This document shows positions 1-6,800 of a DNA stretch of 64,000 nt, one piece after another. Each line of letters starts with the position of its first letter. Position 1 is the first letter of the stretch. The stretch covers positions 186,001-250,000 of the forward strand of contig NZ_SWFP01000010.1 in NCBI RefSeq assembly GCF_005869225.1, written 5' to 3'. Under the pieces are notes generated by a model, which was not told the origin of the DNA, searched no databases, and saw only the letters and a program-made list of their open reading frames with translations. Source of the stretch: Dyadobacter bucti (GTDB taxonomy: Bacteria; Bacteroidota; Bacteroidia; Cytophagales; Spirosomataceae). Position numbers and translations under genes: made by a program.

Positions 1-270
1 AGCGGTGTTTCCAACTTTGACGAGCTTTTTAAAACTGAATTCAAGACCCAGGTTGAACAACAAAAATATCACCCCGATCTCGGCCCATATTTCGATCGTT
101 TTGATGTCGGTAATCGTCGGGAATAACTTAAAGTTGGGACCTACCAATAGTCCGGCTAAAATGTAACCGAGAACTATAGGCTGTTTTAATTTTTTAAAAA
201 TAAGGGTGATTACACCCGCAATGGTGAGGATTAAAGAGAGATCAACAATTAATTGTGGAACGTGAGCCAT
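1..270 (-). CDS. CPA2-family cation:proton antiporter, N-terminal part
   Basis: This is the first 90 residues of an integral membrane antiporter that runs off the left edge of the window. It begins MAHVPQLIVDLSLILTIAGV and continues with the family pattern KKLKQPIVLGYILAGLLVGP and GVIFLLFNLGLEFSF. These segments match the first helices of KefB/NapA-type monovalent cation:proton antiporters (CPA2), which exchange K+ or Na+ for protons across the inner membrane. The ATG at 268-270 is the natural start because the hydrophobic segment begins directly after it. It lies downstream of sufB on the same strand, behind a terminator-like hairpin, so it is probably transcribed on its own. The transported ion and any C-terminal TrkA domain cannot be judged from this fragment. 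Confidence 0.85.
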   Translation of the reverse strand, partial: MAHVPQLIVDLSLILTIAGVITLIFKKLKQPIVLGYILAGLLVGPNFKLFPTITDIKTIEIWAEIGVIFLLFNLGLEFSFKKLVKVGNTA

Positions 271-313
271 AAAAGGGTTTAGGGTTGATACACAAGCAGA
301 TATGCATTAAAAT

Positions 314-347
314 ACAAAAAACCTTCGACGAATCAAAGGCTTTTTTG
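314..347 (-). terminator. Rho-independent terminator after sufB
   Basis: Read on the minus strand, a run AAAAAAGCCTTTGA, a short loop and TCGAAGGTTTTTT form a hairpin with one mismatch followed by a T tract. It lies 32 bases beyond the sufB stop codon and before the antiporter start. Confidence 0.65.
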
Positions 348-378
348 CATATCTTGGAATAAAACTTAATAACGCTTG

Positions 379-1830
379 TCAGCCAACGCTGCCTTCCAGG
401 CTGATTTCCAGTAACTTTTGAGCCTCAACGGCAAATTCCATCGGAAGCTGATTCAGTACCTCTTTTGCGTAGCCATTTACGATCAAAGCCACCGCTTGTT
501 CCGTAGGTATGCCACGCTGGTTGCAATAGAAAAGTATGTCTTCACCGATTTTCGAAGTGGTCGCCTCATGCTCCACTGTTGCCGACGGATTACTCACCTC
601 GATATATGGGAATGTATGGGCGCCGCATTTGTCCCCAAGCAAAAGTGAGTCGCACTGGGAGAAGTTGCGGGCTTTTTCAGCTCGTTTAAATACCTGCACC
701 AAGCCTCTGTAAGAATTCTGGCTTTTGCCGGCGGAGATACCTTTTGAAACGATCCGGCTTTTGGTGTTTTTTCCAATGTGGATCATCTTGGTACCGGTAT
801 CTGCCTGCTGCATATTGTTGGTTACAGCCACAGAATAGAACTCGCCGATTGAATTATCGCCTTTCAGGATCACGGAAGGATATTTCCAGGTAATCGCTGA
901 ACCGGTCTCTACTTGTGTCCAGGAAATCTTGGAGCCCGCTCCATCGCAAATGCCGCGTTTGGTTACAAAGTTATAGATCCCACCTTTGCCGTCTTTATCG
1001 CCGGGATACCAGTTCTGAACCGTCGAATATTTGACGTTTGCATTTTCATGCGCAAAAATCTCGACCACAGCGGCATGCAATTGATTTTCGTCCCGCATAG
1101 GAGCAGTACATCCTTCCAGGTAACTTACGTGGCTGTCTGCATCACCGACGATCAGCGTACGCTCAAACTGCCCTGTTCCCGCAGCATTAATACGGAAATA
1201 GGTAGAGAGCTCCATCGGGCAACGTACCCCTTTGGGAATATAGACGAAAGACCCGTCCGAAAAAACTGCCGAGTTAAGGGCAGCATAGTAGTTGTCTTTT
1301 GGGGGAACAACTGAACCCAGGTATTTTTTTACAAGATCAGGATGTTCGCGGATTGCCTCGCTGATAGAGCAGAATATGATCCCCTTTTCCTTTAATGTTT
1401 CCTTGAAGGTCGTAAATACCGATTCTGAGTCCATTACCGCATCAACGGCAATAGGTACACCCGAAAGACGCTTTTGCTCGTTCAGAGAAATGCCCAGCCG
1501 CTCGAAAGTATTACGAAGTTCAGGATCGATATCATCGATACTTTCGACCGTTTTTTTCTTTTTCGGAGCTGAGTAGTATTTGATTTCCTGAAAATCAATT
1601 TTGGGATAATGAACATTCGGCCACTTGGGCTCGGTCATGCCAAGCCACATATGATAGGCTTTCAGTCGCCATTCCAGCATCCATTCCGGTTCATTTTTTT
1701 TAGCGGAGATAAACCTTACAATATCGTCACTGAGGCCCGCGGGGGCTTCATCCGCTTCAATATCAGTTACAAATCCATATTTGTATTCCGAACTGGTGAT
1801 TTCCTCCAACAATTCATCTTCTTTGCTCAT
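379..1830 (-). CDS. sufB: Fe-S cluster assembly protein SufB
   Basis: SufB is the scaffold subunit of the SufBC2D complex, on which iron-sulfur clusters are built from SufS-derived sulfur. The 483-residue length is normal for the family. Recognisable conserved segments are AVFSDGSFVYIPKGVRCPME, the core block around TLIVGDADSHVSYLEGC, the segment ending in QNWYPGDKDGKGGIYNFVT, and the C-terminal SNPSATVEHEATTSKI. The ATG at 1830 is followed directly by an acidic N-terminus usual for SufB. sufC and sufD normally lie immediately downstream, but the next gene on this strand is an antiporter, so sufB stands alone here. A terminator follows the stop codon. Confidence 0.97.
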   Translation of the reverse strand: MSKEDELLEEITSSEYKYGFVTDIEADEAPAGLSDDIVRFISAKKNEPEWMLEWRLKAYHMWLGMTEPKWPNVHYPKIDFQEIKYYSAPKKKKTVESIDDIDPELRNTFERLGISLNEQKRLSGVPIAVDAVMDSESVFTTFKETLKEKGIIFCSISEAIREHPDLVKKYLGSVVPPKDNYYAALNSAVFSDGSFVYIPKGVRCPMELSTYFRINAAGTGQFERTLIVGDADSHVSYLEGCTAPMRDENQLHAAVVEIFAHENANVKYSTVQNWYPGDKDGKGGIYNFVTKRGICDGAGSKISWTQVETGSAITWKYPSVILKGDNSIGEFYSVAVTNNMQQADTGTKMIHIGKNTKSRIVSKGISAGKSQNSYRGLVQVFKRAEKARNFSQCDSLLLGDKCGAHTFPYIEVSNPSATVEHEATTSKIGEDILFYCNQRGIPTEQAVALIVNGYAKEVLNQLPMEFAVEAQKLLEISLEGSVG

Positions 1831-1946
1831 ATTCGTATTATTATCACACTGTGTATCCGTTGGTACTGTAACACAGAGAAATGGGATTGAGTTTAATGCG
1901 AAGGGTAAAAATACGGAAAATTGGCGACAAATCCGTGCTAGATGAT

Positions 1947-1997
1947 AAATCCCCTCAGCCGGAAACCAAGCTAGCTGGTTCCGGCTGAGGGGATTTT
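1947..1997 (-). terminator. Long terminator hairpin after hldD
   Basis: The arms AAATCCCCTCAGCCGG-AAACCA and TGGTT-CCGGCTGAGGGGATTT pair over about 21 bases with one bulged A and a seven-base loop. A T run lies on one side and an A run on the other, so it could work in either direction. It starts 16 bases past the hldD stop and separates hldD from the sufB promoter region. Confidence 0.8.
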
Positions 1998-2012
1998 ATA
2001 GTTGGAAACAGC

Positions 2013-2978
2013 CTAAAGGTAAGCTCCTGAGGAAAGGTAATTTTTTACATAATCATCGATTCCCTCTTCAAGCGTAGAAAACGGCCGGGTATAGCCGACG
2101 GAGCGCAGCTTGCTCATGTTGGCCTGGGTAAAATACTGGTATTTGTCCCGGATGTCTGCTGGGGTGTCCACAAACGAAATATCCGGCGTGATACCCATCG
2201 CAACAAAAGTGTTCGTCACCAGGTCTTTAAAAGTGCGCGCCTTTCCGCTGCCGAGGTTGTAAATCCCTGAATTTTTGCGGTGATGCATGAAGAATATGCA
2301 TACGTCGATCAGGTCTTTTACATAAATGAAATCCCGCATTTGTTCACCGTCCTTAAAATCAGGATTGTGCGAACGGAACAATTTCATGCTGCCCGTTTTT
2401 TTGATCTGGTTATGCGCGTGAAAAATCACAGATGCCATTCTTCCCTTATGGTACTCATTAGGGCCATATACGTTGAAAAATTTCAGCCCTGCCCAGAAAA
2501 ACGGTTTTTTTTCCTGCTGTAAAGCCCAGATATCAAATTCATTTTTGGAGTCGCCGTAAGGGTTCAGCGGTTTGAGTTGAGAAATGGTAGACTCATTGTC
2601 GTCATATCCATTCTCTCCCAAGCCATAAGTAGCCGCTGAAGATGCGTACACCAGAGGAATCTGATAGGCCACACATTTTTCCCAGATCTGTTTGGAATAA
2701 TTTACATTGAGCTGATCAAAAATTTCTTTGTCGAACTCGGTAGTGTCTGTGCGGGCGCCAATGTGAAAGATAAATTCAACATCGCGGTTGTTCTGGTCGA
2801 GCCAGTCGAAAAGCGATACCCGCTCTACTTTTTCTTTGATTGTTTTTCCTTCGAGATTTTCCGCTTTGTCAATTTTGGAAAAATCATCCACTGCAATAAT
2901 GTTCTGAAAGCCATCTTTATTGAGGCGGCTGATGAGTCCGCTGCCAATAAATCCGGCTGCACCTGTTACGATAATCAT
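2013..2978 (-). CDS. hldD: ADP-glyceromanno-heptose 6-epimerase
   Basis: HldD (RfaD) converts ADP-D-glycero-beta-D-manno-heptose to the L-glycero form used in the lipopolysaccharide inner core. The 321-residue protein is an extended short-chain dehydrogenase. It starts MIIVTGAAGFIGSGLISRLN with the GxxGxxG dinucleotide-binding loop, has the heptose-epimerase segment NIIAVDDFSK, and carries the catalytic YxxxK as YGDSK in PLNPYGDSKNEFD. The segment KFFNVYGPNEYHKGRMASV is typical of this family and separates it from general sugar epimerases. It lies next to lpxB and fits an envelope-lipid neighbourhood. Other heptose genes (hldE, gmhA/B) are not in the window. Confidence 0.93.
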   Translation of the reverse strand: MIIVTGAAGFIGSGLISRLNKDGFQNIIAVDDFSKIDKAENLEGKTIKEKVERVSLFDWLDQNNRDVEFIFHIGARTDTTEFDKEIFDQLNVNYSKQIWEKCVAYQIPLVYASSAATYGLGENGYDDNESTISQLKPLNPYGDSKNEFDIWALQQEKKPFFWAGLKFFNVYGPNEYHKGRMASVIFHAHNQIKKTGSMKLFRSHNPDFKDGEQMRDFIYVKDLIDVCIFFMHHRKNSGIYNLGSGKARTFKDLVTNTFVAMGITPDISFVDTPADIRDKYQYFTQANMSKLRSVGYTRPFSTLEEGIDDYVKNYLSSGAYL

Positions 2979-3026
2979 GGGAGAGATTATTTGTTTAAAG
3001 AGGTTAAACTGTAAAAAGAATGCCAG

Positions 3027-3060
3027 ATAAGAGTACCGGATTCTTTCAATCTACTCTTAT
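3027..3060. promoter_or_regulatory. Inverted repeat in the hldD/queD divergent region
   Basis: ATAAGAGTA (3027-3035) and TACTCTTAT (3052-3060) are perfect reverse complements separated by 16 bases. They lie between the divergent starts of hldD and the queD-like gene. The repeat could be a binding site for a dimeric regulator or a leader hairpin. No protein can be assigned. Confidence 0.35.
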
Positions 3061-3129
3061 ATTTTTGTTCTGAATAGGATTTTTTTTAGTTATCCGCATG
3101 TTTACCTGCAAAACTACGGATACAAGATG

Positions 3130-3137
3130 TAATTTTG
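3130..3137 (+). promoter_or_regulatory. Bacteroidetes -7 element before the QueD-family gene
   Basis: TAATTTTG fits the TAnnTTTG element 30 bases before the start codon. No TTTG element sits at the expected 19-21 base spacing, so this is a partial promoter match. Confidence 0.4.
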
Positions 3138-3166
3138 CATCCTAATTAGTAAGGCGAATACATATT

Positions 3167-3586
3167 ATGATTTACGTAACAAGAAAAGAGCATTTCAACG
3201 CAGCCCACCGGCTTTTTAACCCCGCGTGGTCTGATGAAAAGAACCAGGAAGTGTTTGGTCCATGCGCCAACAACAACTGGCATGGACATAATTTTGAGCT
3301 GATTGTTACCGTAAAAGGAAAACCCGACCCTGATACTGGTTTTGTAATAGATCTCAAAGTACTAGGTAACCTGGTGAAGGAAAAGATAGTAGACAAGGTT
3401 GATCATAAGAACCTGAACCTGGACGTGGATTTCATGGCAGGGAAAATGGCATCCTGCGAAATATTCGTGATGGAGATCTGGAATATACTGGCCCCTGCAA
3501 TCGTCGATGAGGCTCCTAATGCGCAGCTGCATTACATCAAACTGGTGGAAACGCCCAAGAATTTTGTAGAGTACTACGGCGAATAG
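3167..3586 (+). CDS. queD: 6-carboxytetrahydropterin / 6-pyruvoyltetrahydropterin synthase family protein
   Basis: The 139-residue protein is a T-fold enzyme of the PTPS/QueD family. It acts on 7,8-dihydroneopterin triphosphate, giving either 6-carboxytetrahydropterin for queuosine synthesis or 6-pyruvoyltetrahydropterin. Zinc ligands are visible as the His in HFNAAHRL and the HGH of NNNWHGHNFEL. The nucleophilic Cys lies just before them in FGPCANN, and DHKNLNLDV carries the catalytic Asp-His pair. The Cys-to-HGH spacing and the DHKNL block look closer to animal-type PTPS than to E. coli QueD. queC and queE are not nearby, so the exact pterin product is not settled. queD is used as the family name. 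Confidence 0.82.
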   Translation: MIYVTRKEHFNAAHRLFNPAWSDEKNQEVFGPCANNNWHGHNFELIVTVKGKPDPDTGFVIDLKVLGNLVKEKIVDKVDHKNLNLDVDFMAGKMASCEIFVMEIWNILAPAIVDEAPNAQLHYIKLVETPKNFVEYYGE

Positions 3587-3621
3587 ATCTTCGTCTTTAT
3601 TAAAGCTATTCCTGCTCCTAT

Positions 3622-4734
3622 ATGAAATATTACCTCATTGCCGGCGAGCGGTCGGGGGATCTCCATGGTTCCAATCTTATCAAAGGAATCAGGGAAAATG
3701 ACCAGGATGCTCAGTTTCGCGGCTGGGGAGGTGATATGATGGCGGCGGAAGGACTGGAACTGGTTACCCATTATAAGGATACGGCTTTCATGGGCTTCCT
3801 GGAAGTGATCCTTAATCTTCACAAAATCTCAGGTTTTCTCAAAAAGTGCAAAAAGGATATCCTGGAATATCAGCCCGACGCGCTGGTATTGATCGATTAT
3901 CCTGGCTTCAATCTCCGTATTGCATCATTTGCCAAGGCAAAAGGCCTAAAGGTATTTTACTATATTTCGCCAAAAGTCTGGGCGTGGAACCAGAAACGTG
4001 CTTTAAAAATCAAACAGAACGTTGATCACATGTTTGTGATCTTTCCGTTTGAAGTCGATTTTTATAAAAAATTCGATTTTAAAGTCGATTACGTCGGCAA
4101 TCCGTTAATGGATGCCATTGCCAATTTCAGGCCCGATCCTGATTTTAAACAAAAAAATCAGTTGGACGTCGGCAAACCCATAATCGCGTTGCTTCCGGGA
4201 AGCCGTCGTCAGGAAATTATCGGGATGCTTGACCTGATGCTCACAGTTCAGCCGCATTTTCCGGAGCATCAGTTCGTTATTGCCGGAGTGAGAAACCTTC
4301 CTTCTGAGTTGTATGCGAGGTATAGCGACAACCAAAATGTAAATATTGTTTATGAAGCCACTTACGATCTGCTTTCGGTAGCAGAGGCTGCGTTGGTTGC
4401 CTCAGGTACGGCTACCTTAGAAACAGCACTTTTTAATGTTCCCGAAGTCGTTTGTTATAAGACCAGCGGTTTTTCCTATGCAGTAGCCAAACGCCTGATC
4501 CGCGTCCCTTTTATTTCACTGGTTAACCTGATCATGGAAAAAGAAGTTGTAAAGGAGCTGATCCAGGATGAATTCAGTGAAAAGCGGATTGTTGAAGAAC
4601 TCGCTAAAATTTTACTCGGGGGAGCTGGGAGAGAGATTCAATTGCAGGATTATGTAAACCTGCACCAGCTGGTAGGTGGCCCCGGAGCCTCCGGGCGTAC
4701 CGGGAATTTGATTGTGAAGTATCTTGGTGTGTAA
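3622..4734 (+). CDS. lpxB: Lipid-A-disaccharide synthase
   Basis: LpxB is a peripheral inner-membrane glycosyltransferase (GT19) that joins UDP-2,3-diacylglucosamine and lipid X to give lipid A disaccharide 1-phosphate. The 370-residue length is normal. Family signatures are GERSGDLHGSNL at the N-terminus, GWGGDMMAAEGLELVTHYKD, the region FYYISPKVWAWNQKR, YVGNPLMD, the nucleotide-site LLPGSRRQEI, and ASGTATLETAL. It follows the QueD-family gene by 36 bases and is probably cotranscribed with it. A short palindrome follows its stop. Confidence 0.97.
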   Translation: MKYYLIAGERSGDLHGSNLIKGIRENDQDAQFRGWGGDMMAAEGLELVTHYKDTAFMGFLEVILNLHKISGFLKKCKKDILEYQPDALVLIDYPGFNLRIASFAKAKGLKVFYYISPKVWAWNQKRALKIKQNVDHMFVIFPFEVDFYKKFDFKVDYVGNPLMDAIANFRPDPDFKQKNQLDVGKPIIALLPGSRRQEIIGMLDLMLTVQPHFPEHQFVIAGVRNLPSELYARYSDNQNVNIVYEATYDLLSVAEAALVASGTATLETALFNVPEVVCYKTSGFSYAVAKRLIRVPFISLVNLIMEKEVVKELIQDEFSEKRIVEELAKILLGGAGREIQLQDYVNLHQLVGGPGASGRTGNLIVKYLGV

Positions 4735-4739
4735 TATGA

Positions 4740-4753
4740 GGCTCCGCGGAGCC
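4740..4753. terminator. Short palindromic terminator between convergent genes
   Basis: GGCTCCGCGGAGCC is a perfect 14-base palindrome between the convergent lpxB and PIN-toxin genes, followed on the plus strand by a T-rich stretch (TTATTCTTTT). Confidence 0.5.
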
Positions 4754-4766
4754 AAGTTATTCTTTT

Positions 4767-5162
4767 CTACCAGATTCGTTTCACGGGATATTCATCGAAG
4801 TAGCTATCAAGAATCTGGTCCCCGCTCAGCAGGTCAAGTTTTTCGCCTAGTGCCTGCGAGACTATGATCCGGTCGAACGGGTCTTTGTGATATAGTGGAA
4901 GCTTGTGCTGATAAACCGTGTGGAGGAAGTTAATTGGTAAAATCTCGATATTCGCCTGAACCAAATCATCAAGTACGGACTCATAGCTTCCGGAAATTTC
5001 AAGCTTCTTTAACGCAGTTTTGATCGAAATCTCCCACAGACTTGCAATGCTAACGAAGATCTCATTATTCTGATCTTCAATAATTTTTCTGGATAGCTTG
5101 CTTAACTGATCAGATCCTTCATTAAACCATAGAAATGTGTGTGTGTCAATAATGTATCTCAT
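4767..5162 (-). CDS. PIN-domain toxin (VapC-like)
   Basis: This 131-residue protein has the PIN ribonuclease layout. It starts MRYIIDTHTFLWFNEG with the first metal-binding Asp, has the mid-helix SLWEISIK with an acidic residue, then HKDPFDRIIVSQA and LSGDQILDSY with the later Asp residues. It is predicted to cleave RNA when free of its antitoxin. It is the second gene of a pair: its ATG overlaps the antitoxin stop by one base (TAATG). The subfamily with LWEISIK and KDPFDRII is common in bacterial type II toxin-antitoxin systems with DUF2281 antitoxins. The target RNA is unknown. Confidence 0.88.
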   Translation of the reverse strand: MRYIIDTHTFLWFNEGSDQLSKLSRKIIEDQNNEIFVSIASLWEISIKTALKKLEISGSYESVLDDLVQANIEILPINFLHTVYQHKLPLYHKDPFDRIIVSQALGEKLDLLSGDQILDSYFDEYPVKRIW

Positions 5163-5374
5163 TACATATAGTCTTTAAAATCATCCAAAGGCGCGTCAAA
5201 ATCAGGCGACATCTTATACTTTCCTTTTGTTCTGCCAAAAACACGATTGCCTCCGGGTTTTTCAACTTTTTGCGCACCGTGTTCGCTTTTTAAAAAAGAA
5301 ATAAAATGCAGCACCTCCAGTTTCAGGTTTTCCGGAAGCAAATGAATTTCCGATAAAATGGCTTTTTCTGTCAT
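5162..5374 (-). CDS. DUF2281-type antitoxin
   Basis: This 70-residue protein carries a short amphipathic N-terminal module (LSEIHLLPENLKLEVLHFIS) typical of DUF2281/VapB-like antitoxins. A basic linker and an acidic tail ending in DFDAPLDDFKDYM follow. Such tails usually wrap around and block the toxin. It is upstream of the PIN toxin with a one-base overlap, so the two are translationally coupled. It should bind and neutralise the toxin and repress its own promoter, but no operator was identified. Confidence 0.82.
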   Translation of the reverse strand: MTEKAILSEIHLLPENLKLEVLHFISFLKSEHGAQKVEKPGGNRVFGRTKGKYKMSPDFDAPLDDFKDYM

Positions 5375-5392
5375 TTTTTAAAAGATTATTAT

Positions 5393-5400
5393 CAAAAATA
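5393..5400 (-). promoter_or_regulatory. -7 element for the toxin-antitoxin operon
   Basis: On the minus strand TATTTTTG fits TAnnTTTG and ends 18 bases before the antitoxin ATG. The upstream half is weak: the nearest TTG-like bases lie at about 21-22 bases. Confidence 0.4.
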
Positions 5401-5451
5401 ACTAAAACTTTCCGCTTTTACCCAACAACGTAAAATTCCCATATTCTATAC

Positions 5452-5483
5452 TTTGCATATATGTAGTCATCTACGTATATTTG
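5452..5483 (+). promoter_or_regulatory. Consensus promoter of the MarR-GNAT gene
   Basis: TTTG at 5452-5455, a 20-base spacer, and TATATTTG at 5476-5483 match the full Bacteroidetes primary-sigma consensus TTTG-N19-21-TAnnTTTG. Transcription would begin near 5490, about 27 bases before the ATG at 5517. Confidence 0.8.
5457..5480. promoter_or_regulatory. Palindromic operator nested in the promoter
   Basis: ATATATGTAG-TCAT-CTACGTATAT is an inverted repeat with 9 of 10 positions paired. It fills the spacer between the two promoter boxes and runs into the -7 element. The size and place fit a MarR dimer site, so autorepression by the product of the next gene is the natural inference. Confidence 0.6.
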
Positions 5484-5516
5484 AACATTAATTTATTCTG
5501 ACATTCAGATTAGGCT

Positions 5517-6461
5517 ATGAACATTTTTAATGAAGCGGGCGGACTTTCGGTTTCGACGCGGTTGCAGCGGCTGAGCGAGCAGTTCAGGAAAGATGGTATT
5601 TTGGTTTATCAGTCAAATAACATTGATTTTGAACCCAAATGGTTTCCGGTTATTTACGCGCTTCATCTGAAATCGACGCTAAGTATTCTGGAATTGTCGG
5701 AGGAAATAGGATACGCGCATCCTTCCACGATCAGTTTGCTAAAAGAATTGGAGAAAAAAGAACTGATCGAATCTTTCAAAAATGAGAAAGATGAGCGGAA
5801 AAGAATGGTCCGCCTGACCCCGCAAGCGAAAAACCTCGTAGAAGAGATGCAGCCTGTCTGGAATAAAATGAAACAGACGGTTGAAGAAATGGCAGATACA
5901 GCCAATAATTTATTACTCGCTATGGACGAAATGGAATACCAGTTAAAAAAGGAGGGCTTCTTCGATCGCTACCAGCGCATCAGCCAGCAGGAAACGGATT
6001 CAGCTGTCCGGATTGTAGAATATGCCCCGGAATATGCCCAGGCTTTTTACGACCTGAATTTTTCGTGGATATCCGAAACCTATGAGGTTGAAGAGGAAGA
6101 TGAGAAAGTACTGAATGATCCCGAAAAGTACTATCTGAATGAGGGCGGGGCTATTTTGATCACTTTATACCATGATGAACCTGTCGGAACGTGCGCTTTA
6201 AAAAAAGTCAGTCCGGATGTTATGGAGATGAGTAAAATGACGGTCTCGAAAAAAATGAGAGGTAAAAAGATCGGTGACTTGCTGGGCAGGGCTGTCATTC
6301 AGAAAGCGAAAGACCTGGGAGCGAAAAAAATGATTCTGTTTTCAAACAAAAAAGGCTCGGCCGCAGGAATCAATCTGTACAAAAAGCTAGGTTTCATAGA
6401 AGTCCCGCTGATCGGCCAGGATTACAAACGCGCCGACATCAAAATGGAGCTGGATTTGTAA
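5517..6461 (+). CDS. MarR-type regulator fused to a GNAT acetyltransferase
   Basis: The 314-residue protein has an N-terminal winged-helix MarR domain (about residues 25-145), with LSILELSEEIGYAHPSTISL as the recognition region and the DERKRMVRLT wing. A C-terminal GNAT domain follows (about 165-314) with the acetyl-CoA loop region KMRGKKIGDLLGRAVIQKA and the late motif NLYKKLGF. Such fusions are known in bacteria, but their substrates are mostly undefined. The gene has its own consensus promoter with a nested palindrome and is monocistronic, followed by a repeat element. It may acetylate a small metabolite or protein and sense the same ligand. This is inference. Confidence 0.9.
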   Translation: MNIFNEAGGLSVSTRLQRLSEQFRKDGILVYQSNNIDFEPKWFPVIYALHLKSTLSILELSEEIGYAHPSTISLLKELEKKELIESFKNEKDERKRMVRLTPQAKNLVEEMQPVWNKMKQTVEEMADTANNLLLAMDEMEYQLKKEGFFDRYQRISQQETDSAVRIVEYAPEYAQAFYDLNFSWISETYEVEEEDEKVLNDPEKYYLNEGGAILITLYHDEPVGTCALKKVSPDVMEMSKMTVSKKMRGKKIGDLLGRAVIQKAKDLGAKKMILFSNKKGSAAGINLYKKLGFIEVPLIGQDYKRADIKMELDL

Positions 6462-6499
6462 TATAGCAATTGCCGATTCTGAGCCTACCCGTTGATAAT

Positions 6500-6728
6500 G
6501 TCACCCCTGCGGGGTTTAATTGCTTTGTTCGAAATCATTTTTCTAGAATAATTGCATCCCTTCGGGATTGGGACGCAACCGCAACAAGAGTCTGAAGGGC
6601 TGAAATTCTTATAGAACAAAAATAATTATATCCGCTCAAGATTAGGACGCAACCGCAACAAAAGCCTGATGGGCTGAAATTATTGTAGAAAAGATAAACC
6701 AAACCGGATTCAACCCCGAAGGGGTGAC
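6500..6728. repeat. Repeat element with inverted ends and two internal tandem units
   Basis: The outer ends GTCACCCCTGCGGGGTT (6500-6516) and AACCCCGAAGGGGTGAC (6712-6728) are inverted copies with 16 of 17 matches. Each end also folds on itself. Inside are two direct units of about 74 bases that share GGACGCAACCGCAACA exactly (6571-6586 and 6645-6660) and the later block GGGCTGAAATT. No reading frame is present. It fills the gap between the convergent MarR-GNAT gene and the gene at 6801. It looks like a REP/MITE-type non-autonomous element. Confidence 0.65.
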
Positions 6729-6800
6729 TTTGCCGTTACGAAAGAAAAACCTTACAAATAAGATAGCCGATAGGCGATAGCTGACGGCCGACAGCGCCCG

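Noticed and set aside
6500..6728. CRISPR array
   Set aside because: Only two units of about 74 bases with gradual divergence and no spacer structure. No cas genes.
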